This document shows, in pieces, positions 8,628-17,265 of a DNA stretch of 64,000 bases. A program made the translations under genes and the position numbers. Each line of letters opens with the position of its first letter. Within the stretch, counting starts at the first letter, position 1. The stretch is from the NCBI GenBank assembly GCA_041920505.1, contig JBHGXV010000010.1:1-64000 (forward strand). The letters are read 5' to 3'. Below the pieces are notes generated by a model. It was not told where the DNA came from, searched no databases, and saw only the letters and a program-made list of their open reading frames with translations. Origin of the DNA: JBHGXV01 sp041920505 (GTDB lineage Bacteria; Bacillota; Bacilli; Brevibacillales; Brevibacillaceae).

Positions 8628-9413
8628 TTAGAAACCGAGACGGCGTTTCACTTCCTTGACGGCGTTGCGGCTGACCGGCACTTCACTGTTGCGCCGATCC
8701 TGCATGATCAGATGCACCGAGCCTTTGAACCACGGCACCAGCTCCGCCGTCTTGGCCAGATTGGCGATATAGGCGCGGTGCGTCCGGAAAAACTGCCGCG
8801 CGGGCAGACGGCTCTCCAGCTCCTGCAAGGTAAACGAGGTGGCGTATTGTTCCGTCTCGGTAAAAATGGTCGCGTGCCGCCCTTCGACGGTGGCGTAGAC
8901 GATTTCGTTCGGATCGATCAACAGGATTTTGCCGTTTTTCTCCACCGGGATGCGCTTGGGGGGCGGGTCGGTCAGGACGTCGTGCAACAGGGAAGCGAGC
9001 CGTTGTTCGATCCGCTCCGTCTCAGCGTGTGCGGTCGCGTCGGAACGTTCCCGCCGCTTGCGCACGCGCTGGATCGTCTTTTCCAGGCGCTGTTCGCTGA
9101 ACGGTTTGACGATGTAGTCGACCGCTTCCGTCTCGAACGCGCGCACGGCGTGAATCTCGTAAGCGCTGGCGAAGATGACGATCGGCGGCGGCTCCATCCC
9201 CTCGATGATTTCCTGGGCGACGTCCACCCCGTCCCGATCGTGCAGGTGGATGTCGAGAAACACCACGTCCGGTTCTGCTGCGGGAATCGCCTCCAGCGCC
9301 TCCTCCCCGCTCGCCGCCTCGCCGATCACCTCGACGTCGGGGAACTGTTCCAAGAGGTAGCGCAACTCGGCACGCGCCGGCATCTCATCATCCACTATGA
9401 ACGCTTTTAGCAT
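8628..9413 (-). CDS. lytT: LytTR-family response regulator
   Basis: The 261-residue protein has a receiver domain (acidic pair D8-D9, phosphoacceptor D54 in VVFLDIHLHD, conserved lysine in VKPFSE) and a C-terminal LytTR DNA-binding domain (IVYATVEGRHATIFT, FFRTHRAYIANL). It is cotranscribed with the histidine kinase, whose 3' end it overlaps by 26 bases, and lies just upstream of cstA. In Bacillus subtilis LytST activates a pyruvate channel, and in E. coli the related BtsSR activates the CstA-like BtsT, so this regulator very probably activates cstA-yjiX. Confidence 0.9.
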   Translation of the reverse strand: MLKAFIVDDEMPARAELRYLLEQFPDVEVIGEAASGEEALEAIPAAEPDVVFLDIHLHDRDGVDVAQEIIEGMEPPPIVIFASAYEIHAVRAFETEAVDYIVKPFSEQRLEKTIQRVRKRRERSDATAHAETERIEQRLASLLHDVLTDPPPKRIPVEKNGKILLIDPNEIVYATVEGRHATIFTETEQYATSFTLQELESRLPARQFFRTHRAYIANLAKTAELVPWFKGSVHLIMQDRRNSEVPVSRNAVKEVKRRLGF

Positions 9414-11115
9414 GCTGTCTCACTCCCACAGGCATGGTTATCGTGCAGATCGTGCCTTCCCCCGGCCGGCTCTCGATGGCAATTCCGTACGGCTGGCCGT
9501 AAATCGACTGCAAGCGGGCGCGGACGTTGGCAAGCCCGATCCCGGAGAAGCGCCGCTTGCCTTCCCGTTCGGCCGGCGGGCGGGTGAACGGGTCGCCTTC
9601 CATGCCGACACCGTTGTCGGCCACGGTCAATTCCAGCGTGTGTGCGCCGAGGCAGCGGGCGCGGATGGTGACGACCCCTCCCTCCCGCTTGGGCAAGAGG
9701 CCATGCTTGATCGCGTTTTCCACCAGCGGCTGGAGGATCAGGCCGGGAACCATGTACTTTTCCACTCCCGGCTGAATCTCGTACTCCACCCGCAGCTTGT
9801 CGTCGAACCGGGCCCGTTCGATCGCCAGGTACGCCTCGACGTGCTCCAGTTCCTCGGCAAGCGAGACGAAGCCGCCGCTGTCGTGCAGGTTGCGGCGGAA
9901 GTAATCGCCGAGGTGGATCAACAGCTCGCGCGCCTTCTCCGGCCGGAAGCGGATAAACGAGACAATCGTATTGAGCGCGTTGAACAAGAAGTGCGGGTTG
10001 ATCTGCGCATAGAGCGCCTTGATCTCGGCGTCGGCCAACAGCCGTGACTGCCGCTCCAGATCGGCCAGCTCCAGTTGCGTCGAGATCAGGTTGCCCAGCC
10101 CGCGCACCAGCTCCAGATCGACCGCCGACAGCTTGCGCGAACGGTCCTGATACAGTTTCAGCACCCCGACCACCTCCCGCTTTCGCATCAGCGGCACGAG
10201 GATGGCGCAGCGCAGCGGACAGTTTCGCTCGTGACAGCCGATCTCCTCTTTGGACGTGGCGATTTTCATCTCCTTGGTCGCGAGCACTTCGCGCGTGGCT
10301 TTGGTGATGATCTCCCGGCCGACGAGATGGTGCGTACAGCCCGCTCCCACATGGGCCAACACATACTGGGTATCGGTGATGGCCACGGCGGCGACGCGGG
10401 TGGTGCGCAAAATCTCCCGCGCCAGTTTGTCCGCCGACTCGCGGTTGAGCCCCTGCCGCAAAAAAGACAGCGTCTTGTCCGCCACCTGCAAGGTCCGCTG
10501 CGCCTGCAACGCGCCGATCCGGTCCTCTTCCTGTCTCGCCAGGTCGACGATCATGGTGAACACGCCCACGCCCACCGAATTGACCACCGACATCGGCACA
10601 CAGATGGCCTTCACCAGCGACAGCGCCTGCTCGTAGGGCGTGGCCAGCAACAGGATAATCCCCATCTGCATCCACTCGGCGACGAAGCCGACGACCAACG
10701 CCAGCAGCCAGTGTATCTCCCTGTCCTTCCACCAGCGGCAGACAAGACCGGCGAACAGTCCCTCGGCAACCGTGGACACGGCGCAGGCAAGCCCGGTAAA
10801 ACCGCCCAGCGTATAGCGGTGCACCCCGGCGATCACGCCTGTCGCCAATCCGACCCACGGACCGGCCAAAAGCCCCGCCATCACCGTCCCGATCACCCGC
10901 GAATTGGCGATCGCGTCCATGTAGGGCACGCCCATGTACGTCCCGAGGATGGAGATGATCGAAAAGATCACCACCATCACAACTTTGTCCCTGAGCGTCG
11001 CCTGCCGGTTGAGGATGCTGCGAAACGCGCGGGCCCGCGTCAAAAGAAACGCGAACACGATCAAAACCGCCGTCCGCTCGGTCATGGCAATCATCAAAGG
11101 ATGGAACAGACTCAT
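9388..11115 (-). CDS. lytS: LytS-type 5TM sensor histidine kinase
   Basis: This 575-residue membrane kinase begins with a 5TMR-LYT sensor region (about residues 1-190, with GTVMAGLLAGPWVGLATGVIAG). A GAF domain follows (about 215-350), then a PF06580 histidine-kinase core with YAQINPHFLFNALNTI (phospho-acceptor H in NPHF) and an ATPase domain with VENAIKHGL, VADNGVGM and GIGLANVRARL. The ATG has GGGAGGAGG eight bases upstream. LytS/BtsS homologues sense extracellular pyruvate, which fits the adjacent cstA. Confidence 0.92.
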   Translation of the reverse strand: MSLFHPLMIAMTERTAVLIVFAFLLTRARAFRSILNRQATLRDKVVMVVIFSIISILGTYMGVPYMDAIANSRVIGTVMAGLLAGPWVGLATGVIAGVHRYTLGGFTGLACAVSTVAEGLFAGLVCRWWKDREIHWLLALVVGFVAEWMQMGIILLLATPYEQALSLVKAICVPMSVVNSVGVGVFTMIVDLARQEEDRIGALQAQRTLQVADKTLSFLRQGLNRESADKLAREILRTTRVAAVAITDTQYVLAHVGAGCTHHLVGREIITKATREVLATKEMKIATSKEEIGCHERNCPLRCAILVPLMRKREVVGVLKLYQDRSRKLSAVDLELVRGLGNLISTQLELADLERQSRLLADAEIKALYAQINPHFLFNALNTIVSFIRFRPEKARELLIHLGDYFRRNLHDSGGFVSLAEELEHVEAYLAIERARFDDKLRVEYEIQPGVEKYMVPGLILQPLVENAIKHGLLPKREGGVVTIRARCLGAHTLELTVADNGVGMEGDPFTRPPAEREGKRRFSGIGLANVRARLQSIYGQPYGIAIESRPGEGTICTITMPVGVRQHAKSVHSG

Positions 11116-11211
11116 GCTGCCCCTCCTCCCGTTGCGAATTTTCTGTATCTCTCATTATCGCCACAGGGCAGGCGAACGGTCAAGGGAAAAGGGCTGGATA
11201 CCCGCCGACGC

Positions 11212-11252
11212 CAACAAGCCTGCTCTTCCCGCAGGAAGAAACAGGCTTGTTG
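11212..11252. terminator. Hairpin downstream of hpd
   Basis: An 11-base perfect inverted repeat (CAACAAGCCTG/CAGGCTTGTTG) encloses a smaller hairpin between hpd and lytS. No T-tract follows on the minus strand, so termination may be weak. Confidence 0.4.
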
Positions 11253-11260
11253 TGGTGAGA

Positions 11261-12352
11261 TTACAGGTTGCCGCGCAGCGCTTGTTCCCGCTCCAGCGCC
11301 TCGAACAGCGCCTTGAAGTTGCCGTTGCCGAAGCCGCGCGCCCCTTTGCGCTGGATGATCTCGAAGAACAGCGTGGGCCGGTCCACGACCGGTTTGCTGA
11401 ACAACTGGAGCAGGTAGCCTTCGTCGTCGCGGTCGACCAGGATGCGCAGGTCGCGCAGTGTCTCGACGTCTTCGTCGATTGCGCCGACGCGCTCCTTCAG
11501 GTCTTCGTAGTAGTTGTCCGGCACGTGCAGGAAGTCCATGCCGTTGGCCCGCAGTTGCGATACGGTCTTGACGATGTCGTTGGTCAACAGGGCGATGTGC
11601 TGCACGCCGGGCCCTTTGTAAAAGTCGAGGAATTCCTGGATTTGCGACTTGCGGCGGCCTTCCGCCGGTTCGTTGATCGGGAACTTGATCCGTCCCGTGC
11701 CGTTTTGCATCACCTTGGACATGAGGGCCGAATATTCGGTGGAGATATCCTCGTCATCGAAGTTTTGCGTCGCGGTGAAGCCCATCACTTTTTCGTAGTA
11801 CGCCACCCATTCGTCCATCACTTCGACGTTGCCGACGATGTGGTCAATGCCGATCAGCCCGGTCGACTCGGCCCGCACCGGCGGAGTGTAGGGCGTATAG
11901 CCGGGGAAGAAGACGCCGTTGTAGTTGCTCCGCTCGATGAACGAATGCACCGTGTCGCCGTAAGTGGCGATCGTCGCTTTTTTGACCGTGCCGTGCTCGT
12001 CGGAGAACTCTGTCGGCTCCATCACCGGAATCGCGCCGCGCGCCACCGCTTCGCGATACGCCTGTTCGCAGTTCTCGACGCGCAGGGCGATGTCTTTTAC
12101 CCCTTCGCCGTGCTCCTGGACAAACCGGGCGATCGGATGCTTTGGGGTGAGCGCGCCGCTGAGGACGAAACGCACATGATTTTGTTTCAGGACATAGGAG
12201 ACTTTTTCGCGCGACCCCGTTTCCAAACCGGCGTAGGCGTACGCTTCAAAGCCGAGTGTTTTCGTAAAGTAGTGCATGGCCTGTTTGGCGTTGCCTACGT
12301 AGAACTCTACGTAATCCCAGTCTTGAATCGGAAAGAAATCCGTCTTCGACAT
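11261..12352 (-). CDS. hpd: 4-Hydroxyphenylpyruvate dioxygenase
   Basis: This non-haem iron enzyme converts 4-hydroxyphenylpyruvate to homogentisate in tyrosine/phenylalanine breakdown. The 363 residues contain two VOC modules; the iron ligands are H171 (GIDHIVGNV), H252 (GVQHIALLT) and E331 (FFEIIQRKG). The typical C-terminal ARGFGNGNFKALFEALE is present. The start at 12350-12352 has GGGAGG eight bases upstream. The rest of the homogentisate pathway is not in this window, so the gene stands alone here. A perfect cre-like palindrome lies about 60 bases upstream. Confidence 0.96.
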   Translation of the reverse strand: MSKTDFFPIQDWDYVEFYVGNAKQAMHYFTKTLGFEAYAYAGLETGSREKVSYVLKQNHVRFVLSGALTPKHPIARFVQEHGEGVKDIALRVENCEQAYREAVARGAIPVMEPTEFSDEHGTVKKATIATYGDTVHSFIERSNYNGVFFPGYTPYTPPVRAESTGLIGIDHIVGNVEVMDEWVAYYEKVMGFTATQNFDDEDISTEYSALMSKVMQNGTGRIKFPINEPAEGRRKSQIQEFLDFYKGPGVQHIALLTNDIVKTVSQLRANGMDFLHVPDNYYEDLKERVGAIDEDVETLRDLRILVDRDDEGYLLQLFSKPVVDRPTLFFEIIQRKGARGFGNGNFKALFEALEREQALRGNL

Positions 12353-12411
12353 GCTTTCGCCCTCCCAAAATTGAAAAAAGTGTGACATTTCCCACTGTTT
12401 TCAGCTTAACT

Positions 12412-12425
12412 TGAAAGCGCTTTCC
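12412..12425 (-). promoter_or_regulatory. cre-like palindrome upstream of hpd
   Basis: TTGAAAGCGCTTTCCT contains the perfect palindrome GAAAGCGCTTTC (12413-12424). It matches the CcpA cre consensus and sits about 60 bases upstream of the hpd start codon, suggesting catabolite repression of tyrosine degradation. Confidence 0.6.
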
Positions 12426-12911
12426 TCGCAAGAACACCAAGTGCCGCTGAAACGCTTTGTGACGGAGAAGCGATAACGTGGCGATGATTTCAGAATCATC
12501 CCAACGTGTAGACATAATACGTATGGCTTGGGTGATAGTTCCTGTTCGTTCTTTTGAAAAGCACCTCGCTGTTGCAGAGCCACTGGGAGAGATAGCGAAT
12601 TCTCGATCACTCTTGTCCATCGCCTTTTATTCGTGTAAGCTGATGACAGTCCCACTTCTAAGCATAGTTATCCTCTGTTATACCTCGAGATTTGGAGGTT
12701 TTCTATTCGACAAGAGTGGGGCATTTTTATTCCGGTGATCCTGGGTCAATTACAGTCCGGCGGTGACATGAGAAGATTCAGCCGCTTCTTAAACGTAATG
12801 TATTCGTCAAACTCAATATGAAGATTGAAGAATCTGTTGAATATACAAGTGCAATCAACTATCACATGAAACAAACATTAAGAAGAGCAAATTCATGATG
12901 CATGATCCAAA
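12426..12911. other. Intergenic stretch without a supported gene
   Basis: About 490 bases between the hpd regulatory region and the next gene. Short open frames exist on both strands but lack ribosome sites and recognisable motifs. The base composition changes from GC-rich to AT-rich around 12,620-12,700, which probably marks the left edge of a transferred segment. Confidence 0.5.
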
Positions 12912-13952
12912 GTGAGGGGGGTATTTCTGAAGATATTCAAAGCTATTTTATGGGCCGCATTATTGGTTTTTATCCTGGACATTGTATTTGATGAAGCAAC
13001 GGAGCCGTATAAGCAAGCCATTGCCCCATTTATTAGTACTATTCAAAATACAAGTTTGCCTTATGAATTCTGGTTCGGATCACTTATTATTGTTACACTG
13101 ATAATCATACAGTTTATTACCGAAATTCGCGAAAGGAACGCCGAAATTAAAGAATTGTCTGATCAGTTAGATGAAGCAAATAAGTCGATTGAGATGCTTT
13201 CTGCAAAATATGATGAAGTAAAAAACAAGTTGTACGAGACAATTAGCCGATCAACCACACCGGGTGTTGAAAAAGACCCATACCGCCATCACAATAAAAT
13301 ATTTGCCGATGCACATGCAGAGATTGTCGGAATCCAACTTTATGAAATCGTTACTTCATTGAATAATCAAGATATGTCCTATTCATATAATGTGCTGGAG
13401 AACAATAGTTACAGAAAGTTGTATTCTCCATTAACCTCTCCTTCTGACACCGTTCAAATTCCAGAACGTCTTATTCGCACATTAAAGGATTGCATGGTTT
13501 CAGGTAGACTAGGGGAATATATCAGACAGCAAGTTGACACGGTAAATCGTCTATGCAAAAACAAATCCGCTTATAACGAAAATTTGATTTTAGCAAATTT
13601 AATGACGCTACGAGTTGCAATAACAATTCATAGTCAAAACGCTGGTTATTCACCCCAAGATTTGGAGCCTGCTTTTGAGTTCCAAGAAATCGTCACAGAA
13701 ATTAGTAGCAAGAGACGGACAGGCGTTATCGAAGCTGTTATATTGAATGAGGTATTAGGAAATATTACCTCATATTTCTTTAATAAAAAAGATGGGGCAC
13801 CCCCGAAACAAGGACGATGGTATTCAGCCATTAGGAAGACCAAATCTAATCGTTTGTTTCTGATTACTTTTGACAGTCATACTACATATGAAAAAGTACA
13901 GAAGTTGACTGATGATTATATGTCATCCTTGCTGGATAACCATTTATTGTAG
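12912..13952 (+). CDS. Unknown membrane-anchored coiled-coil protein
   Basis: I do not recognise this 346-residue protein. It has two N-terminal membrane helices (about residues 9-24 and 55-70, FWFGSLIIVTLIIIQFI). A charged coiled coil follows (ERNAEIKELSDQLDEANKSIEMLSAKYDEVKNKL split over residues 75-110), then a globular cytoplasmic domain of about 220 residues. The GTG at 12912 opens the frame, but a CTG at 12927 is better placed behind GAGGGGGG. Codons are AT-rich, unlike the GC-rich neighbours on both sides, which suggests horizontal acquisition. A small basic protein gene follows 30 bases downstream. Confidence 0.75.
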   Translation: MRGVFLKIFKAILWAALLVFILDIVFDEATEPYKQAIAPFISTIQNTSLPYEFWFGSLIIVTLIIIQFITEIRERNAEIKELSDQLDEANKSIEMLSAKYDEVKNKLYETISRSTTPGVEKDPYRHHNKIFADAHAEIVGIQLYEIVTSLNNQDMSYSYNVLENNSYRKLYSPLTSPSDTVQIPERLIRTLKDCMVSGRLGEYIRQQVDTVNRLCKNKSAYNENLILANLMTLRVAITIHSQNAGYSPQDLEPAFEFQEIVTEISSKRRTGVIEAVILNEVLGNITSYFFNKKDGAPPKQGRWYSAIRKTKSNRLFLITFDSHTTYEKVQKLTDDYMSSLLDNHLL

Positions 13953-13982
13953 TAAAATACAAGTAACCAGTAGGGGAAGGTG

Positions 13983-14147
13983 ATGGTAATGTTTAAATAC
14001 TTTTCACCCCGAATAAATTTGACACGTAAGAAAAACCCAAAGCGACAGATCGAAGAATTAATAAAAAGCGGTGTTTTGAAGAAAAATCCTCGTCAGAATT
14101 CTGAATTTGTAACTGGTTTTTCTATCAGGAAAATTAGTGTTCGTTAA
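13983..14147 (+). CDS. Small basic protein (54 residues), unknown
   Basis: The frame starts ATG GTA ATG behind GGGGAAGGTG. It encodes a lysine/arginine-rich peptide (MFKYFSPRINLTRKKNPKRQ at the start, ISVR at the end) and is followed directly by a strong intrinsic terminator, so it is probably the last gene of a two-gene transcript with the coiled-coil protein. It is AT-rich like that gene. No family is recognised; a nucleic-acid-binding or regulatory role is possible because of its charge, but this is a guess. Confidence 0.55.
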   Translation: MVMFKYFSPRINLTRKKNPKRQIEELIKSGVLKKNPRQNSEFVTGFSIRKISVR

Positions 14148-14153
14148 GTAACA

Positions 14154-14182
14154 AACAGCCCATAAACAGGGCTGTTTTTATT
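14154..14182 (+). terminator. Intrinsic terminator of the AT-rich two-gene unit
   Basis: The stem AACAGCCC/GGGCTGTT with a short loop is followed by TTTTATT, directly after the stop of the 54-residue ORF. Confidence 0.85.
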
Positions 14183-14348
14183 GTATTGCGTCTTAAAACG
14201 CTTTCGGAAATGCTCTTTTATTCGTCATAACTTTCATTCTACATTCGCTTTCTGCTGATAGGCAAACCTTGTGTGAGGGTGATCCATTAAAAGCAAGGAC
14301 GGATCAAAGACGTTTGTTTTCGCCTGCGAAACCCATTGACGCTGAAGC
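14183..14348. other. Spacer between AT-rich island and glcF
   Basis: No convincing gene is seen. An open frame on the minus strand (14234-14512) runs through the glcF terminator and the end of glcF without a ribosome site, so it is treated as noise. Confidence 0.4.
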
Positions 14349-14391
14349 ATAAAAGCGCGAAGCCCCCGGACTTTGCTGTCCACGGGGGCTT
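14349..14391 (-). terminator. Terminator downstream of glcF
   Basis: On the minus strand an interrupted stem AAGCCCCCG-GGAC/GTCC-CGGGGGCTT is followed by CGCGCTTTTATG, about 65 bases after the glcF stop. Confidence 0.7.
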
Positions 14392-14456
14392 GATACTGAT
14401 AAGGTTGAAGAATGTTCAAGTGTTTCGGGTCTTTTGCCGTCCCGGTCACGCTTGGA

Positions 14457-15743
14457 CTACAGCGCCCGCTCCAATAGGTCCATGATGTGCACCGCTTCCA
14501 TCTGTCCCTCAAGACCGACGCGCTGGATGCCTTTTCTCATCTGCAACAGGCAGCCCGGATTGGCGGTGACGACGATGTGCGCCTGGGTCGACTTCACGTG
14601 GCTCATCTTGTCGTCGAGCACGCGCATCGACATGTCAAAGTTGGTGATGTTGTAAATCCCGGCTGAGCCGCAGCAACTGTCGGCATTGGGCAACTCGACG
14701 TATTCGACGCCGGGGATGCTCTTGATCAACTGGCGCGGCTGGTTGCGAATGCCTTGTCCGTGCGCCAGGTGGCAGGAATCCTGGTAGGTGACCCGCGCGT
14801 GGATCGGCTTGGTGAAGGTAAGCGGCGGCAGTTCGGCCAAAAGTTCGTTGGCGTCGCGCATCTTGGCGACGAACGCCTTGGCCCGCTCCTCCCAGACAGG
14901 GTCGCCGTGGAACCAGTGATGGTACTCTTTCAGCGCGGCACCGCAACCGCCCGCGTTGTTCACGATGATGTCGACATGGGCCCGCTCGAACGCCTCGATG
15001 TTGCGTTTAGCCAGTTCGATAGCGCCGTCCTTCGCCCCGGAGTGGGCATGCAGCGCGCCGCAACAGGCCTGGTCCTCGACGAACACGACGTCGCAGCCCG
15101 CTTTGGTCAACAGGCGGGCAGTCGCCTGGTTGGTCTCGTAAAACATCATGTCCATGATGCAGCCGGTGAAGAACCCGACGCGCAGCTTGCGCTCTTTCTC
15201 CGCCTTCATCACCGGTTGCCGCTCTTTGCGCCGAAACGGCGAGGCGAACGGGCCGACGGCTGCCTGCATCTCGGCCATCTCGCGCGGCAGGATGTTGATG
15301 AGGCCGGTCCTGGCGGCCAGCTTTTGCAGGCCGAGCGCCTGGGCGAACCAGATCAGCGTGCCCAGCGCCTTCAACCGTTTCGGGTGCGGGAACAGATGGT
15401 CAAACACGAGGCGGCGGACAAACGGCGGCTTTTGCCGGGCGAGTTTGTGCTCGGCCACCACTTCGCGCGCCGTCTCGATCAGCCCGCCGTATTTCACGCC
15501 GGCCGGGCAGGCGCTCTCGCAGGCGCGACAGCCCAGGCAGGCGTACATGTTTTTCTCGAATTCGGCGTCAATGTCAAGCTGGCTAAGCGCCACGCCTTTC
15601 ATCAGGGCGATCCGGCCGCGCGGGCTGTGCGACTCCAGCCCGGTCTCACGGTACGTCGGACACGTCGGCAGACAGAAGCCGCAGTGCATGCAGTTCATGA
15701 TCTCGTCCATATTGAACTTCTTCAACACTCCGTTGCCGCTCAT
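14457..15743 (-). CDS. glcF: Glycolate/lactate oxidase iron-sulfur subunit
   Basis: The 428-residue protein has two N-terminal 4Fe-4S motifs (CMHCGFCLPTCPTYRETG and CLGCRACESACPAGVKYG) and two C-terminal CCG domains (ACCGALHAHSG and SCCGSAGIYN). This is the GlcF arrangement, transferring electrons from GlcD to the respiratory chain. Its ATG overlaps the glcD stop (ATGA), showing a tightly coupled operon. With the lactate permease and FadR-type regulator next door, the substrate may be glycolate or D-lactate; sequence does not settle which. Confidence 0.94.
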   Translation of the reverse strand: MSGNGVLKKFNMDEIMNCMHCGFCLPTCPTYRETGLESHSPRGRIALMKGVALSQLDIDAEFEKNMYACLGCRACESACPAGVKYGGLIETAREVVAEHKLARQKPPFVRRLVFDHLFPHPKRLKALGTLIWFAQALGLQKLAARTGLINILPREMAEMQAAVGPFASPFRRKERQPVMKAEKERKLRVGFFTGCIMDMMFYETNQATARLLTKAGCDVVFVEDQACCGALHAHSGAKDGAIELAKRNIEAFERAHVDIIVNNAGGCGAALKEYHHWFHGDPVWEERAKAFVAKMRDANELLAELPPLTFTKPIHARVTYQDSCHLAHGQGIRNQPRQLIKSIPGVEYVELPNADSCCGSAGIYNITNFDMSMRVLDDKMSHVKSTQAHIVVTANPGCLLQMRKGIQRVGLEGQMEAVHIMDLLERAL

Positions 15744-17152
15744 TTTCTCACCACCAGTCGGCGCCGTTCGCTGTTGGCGAACATCTTGCCGGGATTCATG
15801 ATGTTGTTCGGGTCGAAGGCCGCTTTCAGCCGTTTCATCAGCTCCATCCCGCCCGCTCCTACTCTCAGCTCCAGGTAGTTCATCTTCGCCAAGCCGACGC
15901 CGTGCTCGCCGGTAATCGTGCCGCCAAGGCGAATCGCCGCCTGGAAGATCTCTTCAAACGCCTGTTCGACGCGGTGGATTTCCTCTTTGTCCCGTTCGTC
16001 GGTCATACAGGTCGGATGCAGGTTGCCGTCTCCGGCGTGGCCAAACGTACAAATCTGCACCTGGTACTTTTGGGCGACGCGCTCGATCTCTTCCACCATG
16101 TCGGCCAGTCGGGAACGGGGCACGGTCGCGTCTTCGAGGATGGTCGTCGGCCGCAGGCGGGAGAGAGCCGACAAGGCCGCGCGCCGGGCAGCCAACAGCT
16201 TCGCCCCTTCCGCTTCCGTTTGCGCCACCTGCACGATCGCCGCTCCTTCCGCCTTGGCAATCTCGGCGATTTTGTTGATGTCGGAGACGACCTGTTCCTC
16301 CACCCCGTCCTGCTCGATCAAGAGCATCGACTTCATCTCCAGCGGCAGGCCCAGGTTGGCGAAGTCATCCACCACTTTCATCGTCGACTGGTCCATGAAC
16401 TCCATCGTCGCGGGGATGATCTTGGAGGCGATCACCCGCTCCACCGTGCGCGCCGCGTCCACGAGATTGGTGTAGTACGCCACGAGGGTACGCTTGGTTT
16501 CCGGCAACGGCAACAGCTTCACCGTGATCTCGGTGATCACCGCCAAGGTGCCCTCCGAGCCGACGAGAAGGCGGGTCATGTCGTAACCGGCCACGTCCTT
16601 GACGTTTTTGCCGCCGCAGCGCAGCACTTCGCCGTTGGGCAGCACGTACTCCAGTCCCATGATGTAGTCTTTGGTCACCCCGTACTTCAGCCCGCGCATG
16701 CCCCCCGCGCACTGGGCCATGTTGCCGCCGACCGTGGAGATGCGCATGCTCCCCGGATCGGGCGGATAAAACAGGCCGACCGCTTCCACCGCTTTGTGCA
16801 GATCGCTGGTCACCACGCCAGGGCCGATCGTCGCCGTCAGGTTTTGCTGGTCGATCTCGTAAATCTGATGAAACCGGTTCATGTTGAGCACGATGCCGCC
16901 GTGGATCGGAATCGTTCCTCCGGCCAGATTGGTGCCGGAACCGCGCGGCACGATCGGGATGCGGTGTTCGTTGGCAATTTTCAGAATAGCGGAAACCTCG
17001 GCGGTGCTGCCGGGGATGATCACCGCGTCCGGCTGCGCCTGATAGATCGGCGTCGCATCGTATGAATACGCATACAATTCGTTCGGCGAATCAAGATACC
17101 ACTTTTCTCCCACGATGGAAACAAGCTGCTGTTTGACGTCCTGAGGAATCAT
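15740..17152 (-). CDS. glcD: FAD-binding glycolate/D-lactate oxidase subunit GlcD
   Basis: This 470-residue flavoprotein has the VAO/PCMH-type FAD domain (VPRGSGTNLAGGTIP around residue 70, GGNMAQCAGGMRGLKYGVTKDYIMG around 145 written in part) and the FAD-oxidase C-terminal domain ending in GEHGVGLAKMNYL and FDPNNIMNPGKMF. It oxidises 2-hydroxy acids such as glycolate or D-lactate together with GlcF. ATG 17150-17152 is chosen because GGGAGG lies seven bases upstream; longer in-frame extensions lack a site. It is divergent from the GntR regulator, with a palindromic candidate operator between them. Confidence 0.94.
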   Translation of the reverse strand: MIPQDVKQQLVSIVGEKWYLDSPNELYAYSYDATPIYQAQPDAVIIPGSTAEVSAILKIANEHRIPIVPRGSGTNLAGGTIPIHGGIVLNMNRFHQIYEIDQQNLTATIGPGVVTSDLHKAVEAVGLFYPPDPGSMRISTVGGNMAQCAGGMRGLKYGVTKDYIMGLEYVLPNGEVLRCGGKNVKDVAGYDMTRLLVGSEGTLAVITEITVKLLPLPETKRTLVAYYTNLVDAARTVERVIASKIIPATMEFMDQSTMKVVDDFANLGLPLEMKSMLLIEQDGVEEQVVSDINKIAEIAKAEGAAIVQVAQTEAEGAKLLAARRAALSALSRLRPTTILEDATVPRSRLADMVEEIERVAQKYQVQICTFGHAGDGNLHPTCMTDERDKEEIHRVEQAFEEIFQAAIRLGGTITGEHGVGLAKMNYLELRVGAGGMELMKRLKAAFDPNNIMNPGKMFANSERRRLVVRK

Positions 17153-17208
17153 GCCGGTCCTCCCTCTCTGTTTTATAGTTGGCAGGTCATCAGACGAATT
17201 TTTAATTA

Positions 17209-17221
17209 GACTATCATAGTC
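17209..17221. promoter_or_regulatory. Palindrome between glcD and the GntR regulator
   Basis: GACTATCATAGTC is a perfect 13-base inverted repeat with a single central base, located in the divergent promoter region. FadR-subfamily GntR proteins bind short palindromes of this size, so it is a candidate operator for the adjacent regulator. Confidence 0.45.
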
Positions 17222-17265
17222 CAAGGAAATTGTGTAGAGTAAGAATATAAATTTCTTGGAGGGTC

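Noticed and set aside
12246..12738. Several overlapping short frames between hpd and the AT-rich gene, considered as transposase remnants
   Set aside because: No transposase motif, terminal repeat or ribosome site could be found on either strand.
14234..14512. 92-codon minus-strand frame after glcF
   Set aside because: It crosses the glcF terminator and glcF coding end, and has no ribosome site or known motif.
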